The notes below the pieces were generated by a model, which was not told the DNA's origin, ran no database searches, and worked only from the letters and a program-made list of their open reading frames with translations. 64,000 nucleotides of DNA from Melanocharis versteri. Taxonomy: Eukaryota > Chordata > Aves > Passeriformes > Melanocharitidae. Every line of letters begins with the position of its first letter. Within the stretch, counting starts at the first letter, position 1. A program made the translations under genes and the position numbers. Where the stretch lies: positions 2,410,556 through 2,474,555 of the forward strand of contig VZTG01001991.1 in assembly GCA_013397845.1 (NCBI GenBank), in the 5' to 3' direction. Shown in pieces: positions 26,494 to 38,600 of this stretch.

Positions 26494-26947
26494 AATCATA
26501 GAATCACTGACTGGTTTGGAAAGGAACTTAAAGATCGCCTCATTCCACCCCCTGCCATGGGCAGGGACACCTTCCACCATCCCAGGCTGCTCCCAGCCCC
26601 ATCTAGCCTGGCCTTGGACACTGCCAGGGATCCAGGGGCAGCCACAGCTTCTCTGGGCACCCTGTGCCAGGGCCTCACACCCTCACAGGGAAGAATCTCT
26701 TCCTAATACCTCATATAAACCTCTTTCAGTCTGAAGTCATTCCACCTTGTCTGGTCACTCCATGCCCTCTCTCCATCTTTCTTGTAGGCTCCCCTCAGAT
26801 CCTGGAAGGCCACAATAAGGTGAATCTCAATCCTTATCTTTTCCAGGCTGAACAAACCCAGTTCTCTCAGCCTTCCCTCACAGGAGAGGGGCTCCATCCC
26901 TGTAACCCCCTTGGTGGCTGCCAACTCTGGCCATGCTCCTGTTGGAA
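26494..26947 (-). mobile_element. CR1 LINE, 5'-truncated 3' fragment
   Basis: The + strand begins AATCATAGAATCACTGACTG and continues with the complement of the CR1 3' region: CCATGGGCAGGGACACCTTC near 26556, a CAGCCTGGCCTTGGACACTG-like block near 26604, the TCTCTGGGCACCCTGTGCCA block near 26650, the CTTTCTTGTAGGCTCCCCTC block near 26779, and AGGCTGAACAAACCCAGTTC near 26846. The tail lies at the left, so the element is on the minus strand. It corresponds to the end of the reverse transcriptase frame plus the 3' UTR. It is moderately diverged and has no intact frame. 5' truncation is the normal state of avian CR1 copies. Confidence 0.95.
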
Positions 26948-28949
26948 ACAAATAATTGTGGGGAAGGACATGAGGCTGGGTGTATAGATACGTATGCAAT
27001 GCCTTTATGTAGTGATTTACCAAAAAAATCATGTTGGCAGAGATGCCCTCAGAGGAAAACACATGGATTTGGGCAGAGCTCGGCTTCAACGTGGGTGGCA
27101 GAGCTTGTGCCCATGAGCATCTGGAGCAGAAAAGAGCAATAACCCCAGCACCTCCCCAGCAATGGGCTCTGATTTGGAGGGGCAGGACTTGGGGGGAGCC
27201 AACCCAGAGCAGGTGGTTTGAAACTGTGTTAACAATCCCGTTAACAAGCACTGCAGATTAGAGCAAACAACAGCTCATCAGCATTCAGCCCAAAGGCCAC
27301 GGGCTGCACGGGAGAGAATAGAGGAACAACGAGAAGGAGGGGAGATGAAAAGAAAGCAGAGATGGGAAGTGGTTTTAATAACATTGTTTCCTAATTACAG
27401 CACGGCACAGAGAGCAGATGCCGTCTGCTGTGACGTTTACAGCTCAGCAAAGGACGTGCCAAAAGCACGGCGAGGGACCTGCTCACACAGGGACACGGTG
27501 GCAGCACCTGTGGCAGCAGCAGCGGTGCAGCGTGGGGGGACTGAGTGTCCCAGCATCGGACCTGGGGCTCCTGTCGCCCCAGGTGAGCTACTGCTGCTGC
27601 CCAGCACCCTGCTGGTGTTTCTTTCGAGGCTACAAAATGCAGTGTAGAGGCCTCTCCTGACCCTGGTCAGAGGTGCACCAGTTTGCAGGGAAAGGGTGGC
27701 ATCGTCCTCAAAGAAACTGAAATACAGAGTGGGGGACAGCACCTGCATCCCCTGGTGTGGAGAGACACATTTCTCCAGTATCTCCATGCACTGGGAATGG
27801 GAATACCCCTTCAGCCACTGCAGATCCATCCTCCCAGCACTGTGTGGACCTGTTGCTTTTCCTGTTACTTCCTGAAACATTTACAATGCAGGTTCAGTAT
27901 CATTATCCCGCTACGAGAAACCAAAATCAATTACTGCACAGCCCAGCAGCACAGCTGGGGCTGTGGGGCAGATCCCTGAGCCTGCCCCTGGCACTCTCCA
28001 CTGCCCCACAGCAAACTGGGCAAGGATGGGCACACGTGGGGCCAGTATGGACCTTCCCCAGCATGCCAGGATGCCCTGGGCCCGCTTCTCTGAAAGTGTG
28101 TGTACGGGAAGAAGATTTTTAACTCCTGAAAAACTTCCCTCCAGCCTGGCCTGGAGTCTGCAAGCCCCCCACGCCTGTCAGAGCCGCACACAGAAGTGCA
28201 CAGGATGAGGCACACTAATGCATGTTTTGGTCCCAGGCCAAAATAAACGCTGGCTATAATAACCCTCCCGGGAAAGCCAAACAGAGGACCCCTTTGTTAG
28301 GGACAACTCAGCGTGTTACGCTTCATTTGGGCCAACAGCACTTCCAGCACGAGGCTCGGGGCACCATCTGCTTGATGTGGGCAAGGTGCGCTGAGGCCAG
28401 AAACCAGGGAAAAAGGGAAATCTCGGGACAAGCAAATTTGGATGATGCCTCTTGAGTCAGCCTGGCCCATAAAGACTCAAAAAATCTGGCAGCAAGAAAT
28501 CTGGGAAGAAGAAATCTGGCAGGTATGCTGGCCCATTGTGGTCTCTGCTGGAGGTAAGGGTTTGTAATCAGGCAGGGAACAGCAGTGTCTTCTGTCCCAC
28601 TCACCTTTTGAGCAGGTGTTATGGAAAGATCCAGCTTCAGGATCCACTGTCTCTGGCCAATTCCTGTTTAGTTTCCTTCAAAAATAGAGACAGAGGAAAA
28701 ACAGCATTACATGAAACCCTATGGCTCTCTGCTAAACTCAGCATGAACTTTGGTCATTTGTGGAAACTTCTTTATTGACAGGTAAATATGATGGAATGAC
28801 TCAGGGGAAGGTCTGTCCTGACCTGAAGGAGACAGGACAAACTGGATCCCCTGGCTGGCCATACCCCAGCACAGACTGGGATCCTCCCAGTGTGAAGTGG
28901 CAGCTGTAGCCCAAAGCACCTGAGCCTGAGGGCAGCAAGGAGTGTGCTG
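26948..28949. other. Unannotated stretch, no gene recognised
   Basis: No gene or named repeat is recognised. The composition bias is weak and changes sign locally; the lasting G+T-rich character of the right part of the window begins near the end of this stretch. Open frames at 26703-27251 and 27437-27880 on the minus strand match no family I know, and the first of them is partly complemented CR1. Confidence 0.4.
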
Positions 28950-29058
28950 ATGTTGGGGTTAGTGTGAGGCACTCCTGCCAGGAGGAGGGAGATGGACTGG
29001 ATGATTCTCATGGATCCCTTCCAAGTGGAGATCACACATGATTCTGTGATGCTATGAT
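28950..29058 (+). mobile_element. Short CR1 3' end
   Basis: The block GATGGACTGGATGATTCTCA (from 28991), followed by a CCCTTCCAA motif and an ATTCTGTGATGCTATGAT tail, is the + orientation 3' terminus of a CR1 element. The upstream edge is uncertain because similarity fades before about 28960. The element is cut by the duplicated block that starts at 29025, so its tail is also present at 29323-29356. Confidence 0.7.
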
Positions 29059-29321
29059 GACCTGCAAGCTCCTGCAACAGCTGCAGCAAATCAGCAAATC
29101 AGTGGGTGCCAGGTGGTAGCAGGGCTCTGTCCTGCCCTAGCACAGGTGCTGGTGGTTAAGGCCAGCCCCAGTGGACATCATCTGCTGATGGGAAGGGGCT
29201 GGGAGCAGTTTTAAGAGGCAGGGAGGTAGCTCTGCCATGGGAAAGATCGCTCTCTTCCTTGAGGTGTGTGTGCACGAGATGTCCTCGCTGTCCCAGGTAA
29301 GGTTGTGCACTTGGGGTGAAA
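29025..29321. repeat. First copy of a 297-bp exact duplicate (likely contig overlap)
   Basis: These 297 bases match 29323-29619 at every position I compared. The copy ends at the base immediately before the single N at 29322. It holds the tail of the CR1 above and otherwise unique sequence, including an ATG-to-donor stretch at 29237-29296. Confidence 0.97.
29237..29296 (+). other. Weak candidate first coding exon (also at 29535-29594)
   Basis: An ATG in a near-ideal start context (GCCATGGG) opens 20 sense codons that end exactly at a consensus splice donor, CAG/GTAAGG. The encoded stretch starts MGKIALFLEV and matches no protein I know. A second in-frame ATG lies at codon 15. It sits where the + strand turns G+T-rich, as expected at the start of a + strand transcription unit. 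There is no CpG island or TATA element here, and such a combination can arise by chance in 64 kb. The second copy at 29535-29594 is the same locus if the assembly overlap is collapsed. Confidence 0.12.
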
Positions 29322-29322
29322 N
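29322..29322. other. Single N marking a contig join
   Basis: One N lies exactly between two identical 297-base blocks. A lone N placed there is best read as a scaffolding placeholder between overlapping contigs, not as an uncertain base call. Confidence 0.9.
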
Positions 29323-29619
29323 GTGGAGATCACACATGATTCTGTGATGCTATGATGACCTGCAAGCTCCTGCAACAGCTGCAGCAAATCAGCAAATCAG
29401 TGGGTGCCAGGTGGTAGCAGGGCTCTGTCCTGCCCTAGCACAGGTGCTGGTGGTTAAGGCCAGCCCCAGTGGACATCATCTGCTGATGGGAAGGGGCTGG
29501 GAGCAGTTTTAAGAGGCAGGGAGGTAGCTCTGCCATGGGAAAGATCGCTCTCTTCCTTGAGGTGTGTGTGCACGAGATGTCCTCGCTGTCCCAGGTAAGG
29601 TTGTGCACTTGGGGTGAAA
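29323..29619. repeat. Second copy of the 297-bp exact duplicate
   Basis: Identical to 29025-29321 as far as I can compare. It starts at the base after the N, so the suffix of the left contig equals the prefix of the right contig. As a result the minus-strand frames 29137-29337 and 29435-30127 share the same C-terminal residues. Confidence 0.97.
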
Positions 29620-32600
29620 TGGGCTCTGGGTGTTGTAGGGAATGATTGTGTTTGTGGGGTGAGAAATCTGTCCCCCAGGCTGGGGAGAGCAGGCTAACAC
29701 AGCTCCTCTGGCTGTACACTGAGTGTGGGATGCTTAGGAGGTGACTGCTAGCGTGGAACAACAGGCTGGGCCAGAGTGATTTGTCCCAGCAGCAGGTGGG
29801 CTGAGGCAGAGCTAGCCCTGAGTGCCCCAGGTTCCTGCCTGGGTTAGCTGTGCTTTGCTGCCTTGGAGCCAAAAGAGTGCCTGGGGCGTTTGATCTCTGT
29901 GAAAAGCCACAAACAGCCTTTCTGGAGCAGGTTCCCAACACCTGCGGCTCTTGGACTTCTGTGGAGTGATGTCTGAGTTTGCCCATCCGCAGTGTGCTGG
30001 AGAAGGGGAGCTGGTCCTGGCACAGATCCGTGTGGACACTCCGTGTACCTGTCTGTGTGGTGTGTGTTGGACTCAGATTTACTGGGAAAGCCTTATTGAC
30101 TTCTAAATAAATACCAGGAAGGGGCACAAAGCACAGAGGGATTGAGGGTGATGGGCCTGCAGCTCCAGCTCCTGCGAAGTTAATATTGTTTCTCCCTGTA
30201 TGGGTGAGGTTTCTGGTGTTATCAAAGTGGAAATCCAGGTATGTTTCAGTCCTGTGAGGAGAAGCAGTGAGCCGTTTACTTTTCCTTTGACAGATTGCTT
30301 ACGATCTACAGCCACCTGGCAAAGCAATTCTTAACTTTTTTCCTCTTATTTATGAGGGCCAAGGGAGTGAGAGTTATTTGCAGCCTGGATGCCAATTGCT
30401 GCTGGCAGCTGCTGCTGATTTGGGGTCCTGCTTCTCCCCTCTGCAACTCTGGGAGGGAAGAGAGGCTTCTGCAGCAGGCAGGGGGTTCTAATGTGCTTCT
30501 CAATGGTGTTTAGAGCCCTAAATCGTGGTGTTCAACACTGGAGCTGTGGCTCAAAAAGAATGTAATGCTTATGTTGGGTTCGGGGGGAAAGAAAAAGGAG
30601 GGGGGAGAGGGGTTAGTGCTGTTCTGCAGTGGATATGGCTGCACGTGGCTCTTTTGGATGGAAGTGGTGCATAATGGGCACAGAGGAAAATTGTCTGTAG
30701 CTCAAGGATGTGAACGGTGCACACGAGGATGGGGCTCTTGCCCCAAAGCTGCAGTGTCCCAGCAGCTGATGTGAGCAGCAGAGCAGCTTTTTGGCATCCC
30801 TGGGTGTGTTGGGCTCCCCGCCGGCTCCGGGCAATGATGAGTTTTTGTTTCTTTATGCTCGTAAAACGCTCTGCTAGCCTGGAAAAGGAAGCATTAGGGA
30901 TGTGCAAATAATTAATTACTAATTAGCTGGTAGATTGTTCGCAGGATACAGCCAGGGACTGAGCAGTTCCAGCACAGACCGCGAGAGTGCTGTAACGTGT
31001 GCGGGTCTGAGCGGTGGGCGCTGTTAGATCCCTGTGCCTGAAGGAGCAGGAGGTGCAGCAGTGGGAAATACCTTCCAGACAAAACAGAAGCATTTCGGGA
31101 GTGTAAAGGGAGAACAGGTGGTGCTGGGAGGAATGACAGCGAGGTGCCCTTCAGGAGGACGACAGCAGTCAGGAATGGGATTAAAGCCTCCGTCAGGGGC
31201 ATTCTGAATCCTCTAGGGAAGGTTAGGGAATATTGAACAGAGACCCCCGGCTGCAGGGGCTCCTCGGGGAGGAGCAGAGCCTGCCTGGTGACTGGAGGTG
31301 AACTGCCCCCAGCTGAGCTCAGTTAAGCTGGGGTGGGGTTCTGGGTTTTACCAGGTGTTTTGAGTGCTCACAATCAGCTGTGTCCCTGGGAGCCCCATCG
31401 CAGCTGTTGCCCAGAGTTGGGATTTCCTGGGGTGACGCAAGGGTGGTTTTGCTGTGGAAACTGGGGTGGAAGTGCTGTGACATGCACTGGTGCCAGTGTG
31501 TTCCCCCATCCCAAAGGAGGGGGTTAATGAAGGGCTCGGGCTCACAGGTCCCTGCTGGGGAGAGGGGCAGAGGTGCAGACGGGTGGATCGAGCACTCTCC
31601 TGCCCAGATGAGGGATTTGCTGCAGGGTTGTGGGGTGTTTGTTTCCCCTGTGGGAATGTCCATCCCTGTTTTGCACCTCTGAGCCTGTGTCAGTGGTTTC
31701 TGGTGCCACTGAGGGTGGCTATGGCTTCTCTGTCACCTTCACTGCTCTCTACCTGTGCCTCTGCTCTCATTGACGTGCAAAGCTTCCCTAGTTTGCTTTA
31801 CTGATAAAAATCCTTGCTGCTGGAAGAGCTGTCAGCCGTTAAGTTAAATCATCACTAAATTGGTGGTGGAAATAGAAACTTTAGGCACTCCCCAACTTTC
31901 TCCCCTTGGCTGTGCTGGCACTGATGGCTGGGGGGTTGAGCAAGGCTTTACCAACAGTTATTTTTAATCCCCTGGCACCTGGCCTGGTTGTTGGTGAGGG
32001 AGGATGAAGAGTCCCAGAGAGCAGCTGGCATGGCTCCAATTTGACAGTAATCACCTTTCAGGTGAGATTTTGGCTCTGGTTAAACTATGTCAGTTTAACC
32101 CGAAAATATGTCCAAGTGAGACATGCCCAGCCACTGCTTTACGTTGCTTGGCTCCTGAGGGATGTCCTCAGGGGCTGAAACAGCAATAAAAGCTGCTGCA
32201 GTGATGCAGAAAGGGTTAATGCCCTTGGGTTGAGACTCACCTCGACCTGAGCCAGCCGACCCTCCAGCCGGGAGCAGAGTGATGCAGCTTCTTTGGTGTC
32301 AACGTGGGAAAGTGATAAGGGGAGGCCTCTTCCCGTCCGGCTAATGATCTGCAGTAATGAGAACTTGGCCTCCATCTGCTCCCCGGACAGGCATTACATC
32401 CCCGGGCTGGGTGGTCCTGCCTCAGCAGGGAGCGTGTGCCAGAGGCTCTGAGCATCCTCCTGGCTCTGTGTGAGCGTGGCTGAGGGGGGGAGAGGGGGTT
32501 TGGGGTGCTATTGGGGGTCCCGATGGGTGACCTGGCCCCTCTGGACGGAGGGTGGCACATGGAGGGGGCTGCTGGCCACACGCAGCTGGTGAGCGGCTCA

Positions 32601-32774
32601 TGCCACCACTCCTGGGGCTGGCAGGGCCCCAGCAGCCATACCTGCTGCCTGGGCTTGTTTGGTCTGTTTTCCTTTGTGGAATGTCAGCTTTCTGTTTGTC
32701 CAGAGGGACTCTGACTCTGTAGTGGGTGCAAATCTAGGGCAGGTCCCTGCAGACCCGGGAGCCAGGAGGAATAT
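29620..32774. other. Unannotated G+T-rich stretch, no gene recognised
   Basis: No gene or named repeat is recognised. The + strand is clearly richer in G and T than in C and A. An AATAATTAATTACTAATTAG block at about 30906-30925 contains several homeodomain-type TAATTA cores. A G- and A-rich patch lies at 30581-30611. Open frames on both strands overlap and match no family I know. Confidence 0.45.
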
Positions 32775-32822
32775 CACCTTCCGCTAGAGCAGGTTCTGTG
32801 CTGCAGCATCAGCCCAGCCTGG
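32775..32822 (-). mobile_element. Very short CR1 remnant
   Basis: CACCTTCCGCTAGAGCAGGT and the following AGCCCAGCCTGG match the complemented CR1 3' region. The first 23 bases are identical to 33974-33996 inside the next CR1 copy. Neither the tail nor upstream parts of the element are visible here. Confidence 0.6.
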
Positions 32823-33896
32823 AGGTGCTGGTGGCAGCACCCAAAAGCTGCCACGTCCCTGGCAGGGCACGCAATGAACCAATTAGTGTTGTTTGGTTGT
32901 TTTACTTGTCCCCAGTTCTGGCTGACAGCTCGGTGCCGGGGTGTAAAGAGCCCTGCCCGCTGTCTCCTGCTCGGATGAAAGCACCGAGCCCGAGCGGTGC
33001 CTAGGACACACTGGAGCCCCCTTAATGAGCTCAGGGAGGCTTGGAGAGCAAAGCTCCAGCCCAAACGTGGTGATGTTTGTGTTTGTTGATTGCCGGTGGT
33101 GTTTGGGTGAAGCTCGGGGAAGAAGCACTCGTGTCCTGGTGGGATCTCAGTGCTGTGGGGATGCATCTCTGTATCCCAGTTTGTTATGGCATGTCACAAG
33201 CATCTCCTCAGGCCCCTCACCTCTCCCCCTGCATGCTCAGAGGGGACAGTGCCCAAATCTGGGAAGCAGGAAATGCCCCAAGGGGTTCAGAGAAAAGTCT
33301 CCAGCTGTAGCAGAAGGAGATGCTGTTTGGGGAGGTCGTTTTGAGGAAATCTCATGTGAGCTGACCTTCACCCCCAGCAAACGGCCAGCGGGTTTCTCCA
33401 ACTTGCAAAATGTGCGTAGCATCCAGCAGAGGATGCGGCACAGGCAGGTTTTCTCTCTGCCCTGGAGATGGCAGCAGAGCACTCCTGGCTCCTGTGCATC
33501 TCAGCGTTTAAATCTGCTTTTTCTCCCTTTGTGCATCAGGCTGTTTGGAAGTTGGAGTATTAATGGCTTTTTAAAGTGCTTGGTGTGCTTGTGATGGGCT
33601 GGTCAAAGTATGGATTGGCTCTTATGTCTTAACCATTCAGCAAATTGCTTTTCCATTGATTTTCTTGGGATTGTTGTTTTTCTGAAATTCAAATTCTAAG
33701 AGCAGATCTCGAAAGAGCTATTAAATAATCTGGCCTTGCCTGCCCAGGACACGCAGCTCCATTCTCTGGGCTCTGTCCTGTGCTGAAGTTCAAGTAAAGC
33801 AGATTTCTCTGCCTGGAGGCTGGATTGTTTCGGAAAATGGTGACTGCCCTTGTAGGGTTTGCTTGTCTAAGTGTCTTACACTAAACTGTGACTGTA
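32823..33896. other. Unannotated G+T-rich stretch, no gene recognised
   Basis: No gene or repeat is recognised. The open frame 33025-33594 on the + strand matches no family I know. The stretch is strongly biased to G and T on the + strand, most clearly at 33061-33120, where I count 45 of 60 bases as G or T. Confidence 0.45.
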
Positions 33897-34040
33897 AATC
33901 ATAAAACCCTAGAGTGGTTTGGGCTCAAAGATACCTTAAAGATCTTGTTACAGTCCCCTGCCACAGGCAGGGACACCTTCCGCTAGAGCAGGTTCTTCAG
34001 GGGCCTATGCCACCTGCCTGGGAACACCTCCAGGAATGGA
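33897..34040 (-). mobile_element. CR1 LINE 3' fragment
   Basis: The + strand starts AATCATAAAACCCTAGAGTG, then GTTTGGGC, ACCTTAAAGATC and CAGGGACACCTTCCGCTAGA, which is the complement of a CR1 3' end. The right edge near GAACACCTCCAGGAATGG is approximate. Only about 140 bases remain, so the copy is heavily 5'-truncated. Confidence 0.85.
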
Positions 34041-35306
34041 TTCAAGTGAAATGTGTGGTGTCTTTTGGTTTTAATCCAGTGTTTCTTGGTTGGAGCTCAC
34101 AGCACACGCTTGAGTGAAAAATCTTGCGGATCTGGGTGGCACCAATGGAGGGCATGAAGGAAGGGGTCAGGTGTGGGATGTGCAGGGCCTTTCTGAAGGT
34201 TGTCCAGCAACACCAAATCCATCCTTGTGTCATTGGGGCTCCAGAGCGATTGTCGGTTTCTAGAGAGAGTTGGAGGTGAGGCTTGGCTCAGGAGACCCAA
34301 CACTCCAAGGCCTCAGTGTCTAGATGCTCTCTAGAGATGGGTGTAACTGACTTCAGGCAGTGCTGTGAATTTAACTACCCTCCTAAATGATGGGGAGTCC
34401 AACAGCCACCAGTATTACTGATCTCCCACCCTGGTATGCTTTCACCACCGAGTGAAGAGAACAATATTTCTATTTAAAACCAAATTTTAATTTAAACCAC
34501 GAGCTAGCTCAATAAAAGATGAAGTGTCTTTGTAATGGAAATGATAGAAGTGAAAACAAGTAATCTCTATTTATGGTACAGCTTTTGTTGTTGGTTTGAA
34601 AGGATCCAGTGTTCCACAGAACTTATTTGTGGAGGGACAAGAATAACTTTCTGGTTCAGTTCTTGGCTAAAGCAGAGTTTGTTTTGATTTGTTTAAAGAA
34701 AACAAACAAACACAAACTTTCAAATGGTTTTTGGCTGGAGTTTTTACTGGAAATCCAATCCTCTTACACATAGACCTTTTTTATTTTTAATGCTTCTATG
34801 AAAGCCAGCATTGAGTGGAAGGATGTTGTTCTGAGCTGCAGAAGACGGGCAGCTCGGCACAGCCGGTGCTTGGGAGAGGTCTGAAAAGGTACAAAACGCG
34901 TTGGTGTTTCTGGGTGCGTGACCTGGGGCTTTGAGCCTCCAGCTGCGGGCGGATGCTGAGAGCTGCTGCGATGCCTGACTGGAGCTGCACCACAAGAGGG
35001 CAACCGGAGGCCACGAATCCCCTGCTCCCGCCTGGGAGAGGATGCGAGGAGGCTGAGATGCGGGGAAAGGTCCCCGCCACCCCCTGGTGCAGGGCAGGGG
35101 CGGCTGTGGCAGCGAGCTGTGCGGGTGTCCGGAGCGCTGTGCCGGCCGCAGGTGGCTTTCTCGACGGGGAGCGACTCGGTGGAGCTTGTTAAACGCTGCT
35201 GTTAAATTTGTGTAGCGTTGTGCTTCCAAAGAAGGGAGACGGAGCCGGGGAAGGGTCTGGAGCACACGTCTTGAGAGAAGTGGCTGAGGGAGGTGGGTTT
35301 TTAGTT
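34041..35306. other. Unannotated stretch with a small GC-rich patch
   Basis: No gene is recognised. 34460-34740 is AT-rich with short runs and no named repeat. 34830-35220 has raised G+C and CpG, short of a full island. The minus-strand frame 34744-35265 (173 codons) crosses it and matches no family I know. A minor promoter or enhancer is possible but unsupported. Confidence 0.4.
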
Positions 35307-35665
35307 GGGAGAAGAGGAGGCTGAGCAGGGACCTTCTAGCTACAACCTCCTTTCAAATAGCTGCGGAGGGCAAGGTGGGGAGCAGTCCCTTTCTCCCAAG
35401 CAACAAGCAATTAGACAAAATGAAATGTTCTGACGTTGTGCTGGGGGAGTTTAGGCTGGGATATCAGGGAAAGCTGTTTCATGGACAGGATGGTCAGGCA
35501 CTGAACAGCCTGCCCAGGGAAGGGGTGGAATGGCCATCTTTGGAACTATTCACAAAGCTTGGCACGTAGGGACATGATTTTACTGGTGGACATGGCGGGG
35601 CTGGGCTAACAGCTGGGATTGATGAACTAAAGGTCTTTGCCAGCCTGAATGGAAATGTATGAAAT
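35307..35665 (+). mobile_element. CR1 LINE 3' fragment
   Basis: In + orientation the order is that of the CR1 end: AGCTACAACCTCCTTTCAAA (35338), TTTCTCCCAAGCAACAAGCA (35390), GGGGGAGTTTAGGCTGGGAT (35443), the GAACAGCCTGCCCAGGGAAG block (35503), GGGACATGATTT (35569), GGTCTTTGCCAGCCTGAATG (35632) and a short GTATGAA tail. About 360 bases remain, diverged and with no intact frame. The start is approximate. Confidence 0.93.
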
Positions 35666-38600
35666 TCCTGCTGGGTGCTTCCCTGGTTTGTGGCTCAAGG
35701 CAGAGGTTGCTGCTCTCAGTGGAGGTCAGAGCTATGGGACTTTGCCCTGTTAATTTTCTGCAGCCCACCTTGCCCAGATCCCATCCCAGTAATAGAAAAC
35801 ACAGGGGTTTGGGCTAAGCCCTCCTTGGGAAGGGTGGCAAAACACTGAAATAAGGCCTGGAGATGTGGTTGGAACATCCCAAGCTGCTTGATGCCATCCT
35901 TGCTGTCCTGGTGGCATCTGCTGCTCCTTGGCATCCTTGTCCTCCTGCACTTGGAAGGCAGGGATGTAGCAGAATGCTGAGCTGAAAATGGGAGGGGAAA
36001 GAAATCATTCCCAGCTCGTCAGTGGCAATGTGAGTGGAAATGACCCTGTGGAACCAGACAATGGTTTTAAACTCTTCTGACTTCACTCTGGAAATGGGTG
36101 GAGTAGGCTGAAAAATGCCTTGAAACTGGTTTGAAATGGTTGGATTTTTCAGAGGGGGGGCTAGAGAAAAGTGTGGAGGGATGAGCAATCCCTGTGCAAC
36201 AGCCACGATCCTGCTGGGAAGGGGATTCCCTCCTGGGAGGTGATTGTTGCCCAGCAGCCCCTGGTCACGCCAGGGCTGCCGTGCTCCCTGTTCATGACCT
36301 GACTCAGAACAAGGGCTTGTCTAAACAGTAGCAGGAGCTCAGTTAAAGCAGAGACACTCTCAATTTAAAAGTACGTAATGGCAGGAAAAACAACCCGTGA
36401 TGAGTTAAAGAACTGAGTCAGGCCAGCAAAGGCCAGTCCTGAAATAGACCTTGAATGGGGCTGGTTGAAAATGCTTCCATCAGAACAGTTTCCTGATGGA
36501 GAATTTGGCATTTCTGCTCAAAGAAATCTTTCAAGAAAAGCATCTGCTCCTGTGGAAAAATTCATCTTGTTGGGTTGGAAAAATGGAGCATGTGAAAACT
36601 GAAATCCTTCAGCGCAGCGACGTGTTGTGCCAGTTTTCAGGCAGACTCCACCTCTGTGTAGAGCTTCATTTCTCATTCCTGTGGTGCCCACTCATCCTCA
36701 CAGGAGGGAACCCCCCCAGATTATTACATCTGCCCCTTCCCATCTGCCTGCTTTTCTTAGCAATGATTAAAGCCTCCCCCTTGCTGCGGAGGACTGGAAG
36801 GTCAGCTTTTGGAGCACTGTGTGGCTGCTCCCCTGGGACACCAAACTTTCTCTGCTGCCTCCACTCCTGGTCCCTTCCTACACGGACTTCTGGGAAACTC
36901 ATCTCCATCCCATCCTGATGTTTCATACATCCTGGGAGGTGGCTATGACTGGGCAGCCAGGAAAGACAACTCATTCTACTGGGCTTATTTGTGACTTTAC
37001 TGAATTGGTTTGCAGCCAGGGCTTTATTTTCCAGGTGTTTCTGTACCTTCTTGTCTTCTTGCTCATTTCTGTGCCTATCCTAAATTCTGATGGAAATCTA
37101 ACATAGGAGATGGGCAAGTTGTCTAGCCAGGTCCCTACAACAGGGTCAGGGTAGTCCCAGGACCTGTTTGTTGAGTCAGGATGAGTCACCTTGTAAAGAA
37201 CTGTTGGACTTTATTGTGCCTTCCTCCAGCAGTGAGAACTTGCCCTTCAAAAAATGCCGTGGAATAACCCAGGTCTGAAACATGAATCTGACACAGAAGT
37301 GCTTCTACTCATTTTTTAAACGTTGCCTTCCTCACTTTAAGGTTGGAAAAACTACAGGACATTCGCAAAAACAGATACTTATGTTCATACTTAGGTGCCC
37401 AGACTTGAAAATGCGTAGGGAAGATGTCTTAAATACAGTGTTTTCCCAAGAGCACATCAGCAGCAGACAGGCAGAGGCAGCTGAGGGAGAGCCTCAGGTT
37501 GGTGCCCATCACCTGGAGAGCTGTGGTGAGAGAATTGCTATTAGTCCTTGCAGCTCCATGGATGTAAAAATCTTCTCAGAAAGGGGTTTTTGTGCATGGA
37601 TGTGGCCCTTCAAGGCCAGGGCATTGTCATGAGATGGGCTCACTGTTGATGGGAGTGAGGGGCTGAGCTGAAATCCTGCTTGGACCCTGGGATGAATGCG
37701 TTTTCCTCAAGTGAACTTTATGAAAGGACTTCTCAGTCCATTTAAGAAAACAAAAAAGTGTTAGGAGCAGAGGCTTGGCCAAAGCTTGGGGTCCTGGTGT
37801 GGAGACTGGAGGGAACAGAAAAGCCTCAGTGGAGAACATTTTCTGAAAAAACAACCCAGGTACAGGCCAGGCTTGTGTTTCATGGGCTCTATTTACCAAC
37901 CTCCCTCTGCCCCAAGAGAAGCAGGGAGGCATTTAAAGAGAAAACAGGAAGGAGCCCTCTGTCCTGAGAGCTGGAGTGCTGGGCTGTACAGGGCTGTGAG
38001 AGCACAGGCTGCAGACCCTCAGATGTGTTGTTTAACACGGAGGCTGGTGTTGGTGGCTGCTGTCAGAGCCAGTGCTGGCCCCAGGGCAGGAGCAGAGGGA
38101 TGGAGAGCCCTGCCTGCAGCTCCCCTCCGGAGTCCTGCTGTGTCCCTTGGCAGGAGCCAAGGTCTCCCTGCAGGCCCCCGGGGGTTTCCCTCTCCTCCCC
38201 CCAGGGTGACCCCAGCTCTGTGTTATGTCAAAGCCATACAATCAATTGCATTTATGTGCCCAATTTCCCTGCAGCTGTCGGGAATAGGGGTGCTCTGGGT
38301 AAAAGCAGCCTGTTCTGTTCCAGGCATCCTCTAACACTGGGGAAATATTGATTCTTCCTGCGTTGCCAGGACTTCTGAGAAATGAAACAGGCACAGGTAC
38401 CGGCTTAACAAACTGGTGATGTCCCAGTGGATTTTATCCACATCTGCTTCCTGCGGCCTCAGAGTGCTGATTCCCTCATCCCACACCCTGGGAAGGCAGC
38501 CCTGAGGTCAGGCTCTGTTGTGCTGGGGGCTGTGCTGCTGATGAGAAAGGGATTCAGCCCAGCGTATTGGCATTCGTGTGTGGCAGCTGTATTAAAAGTA

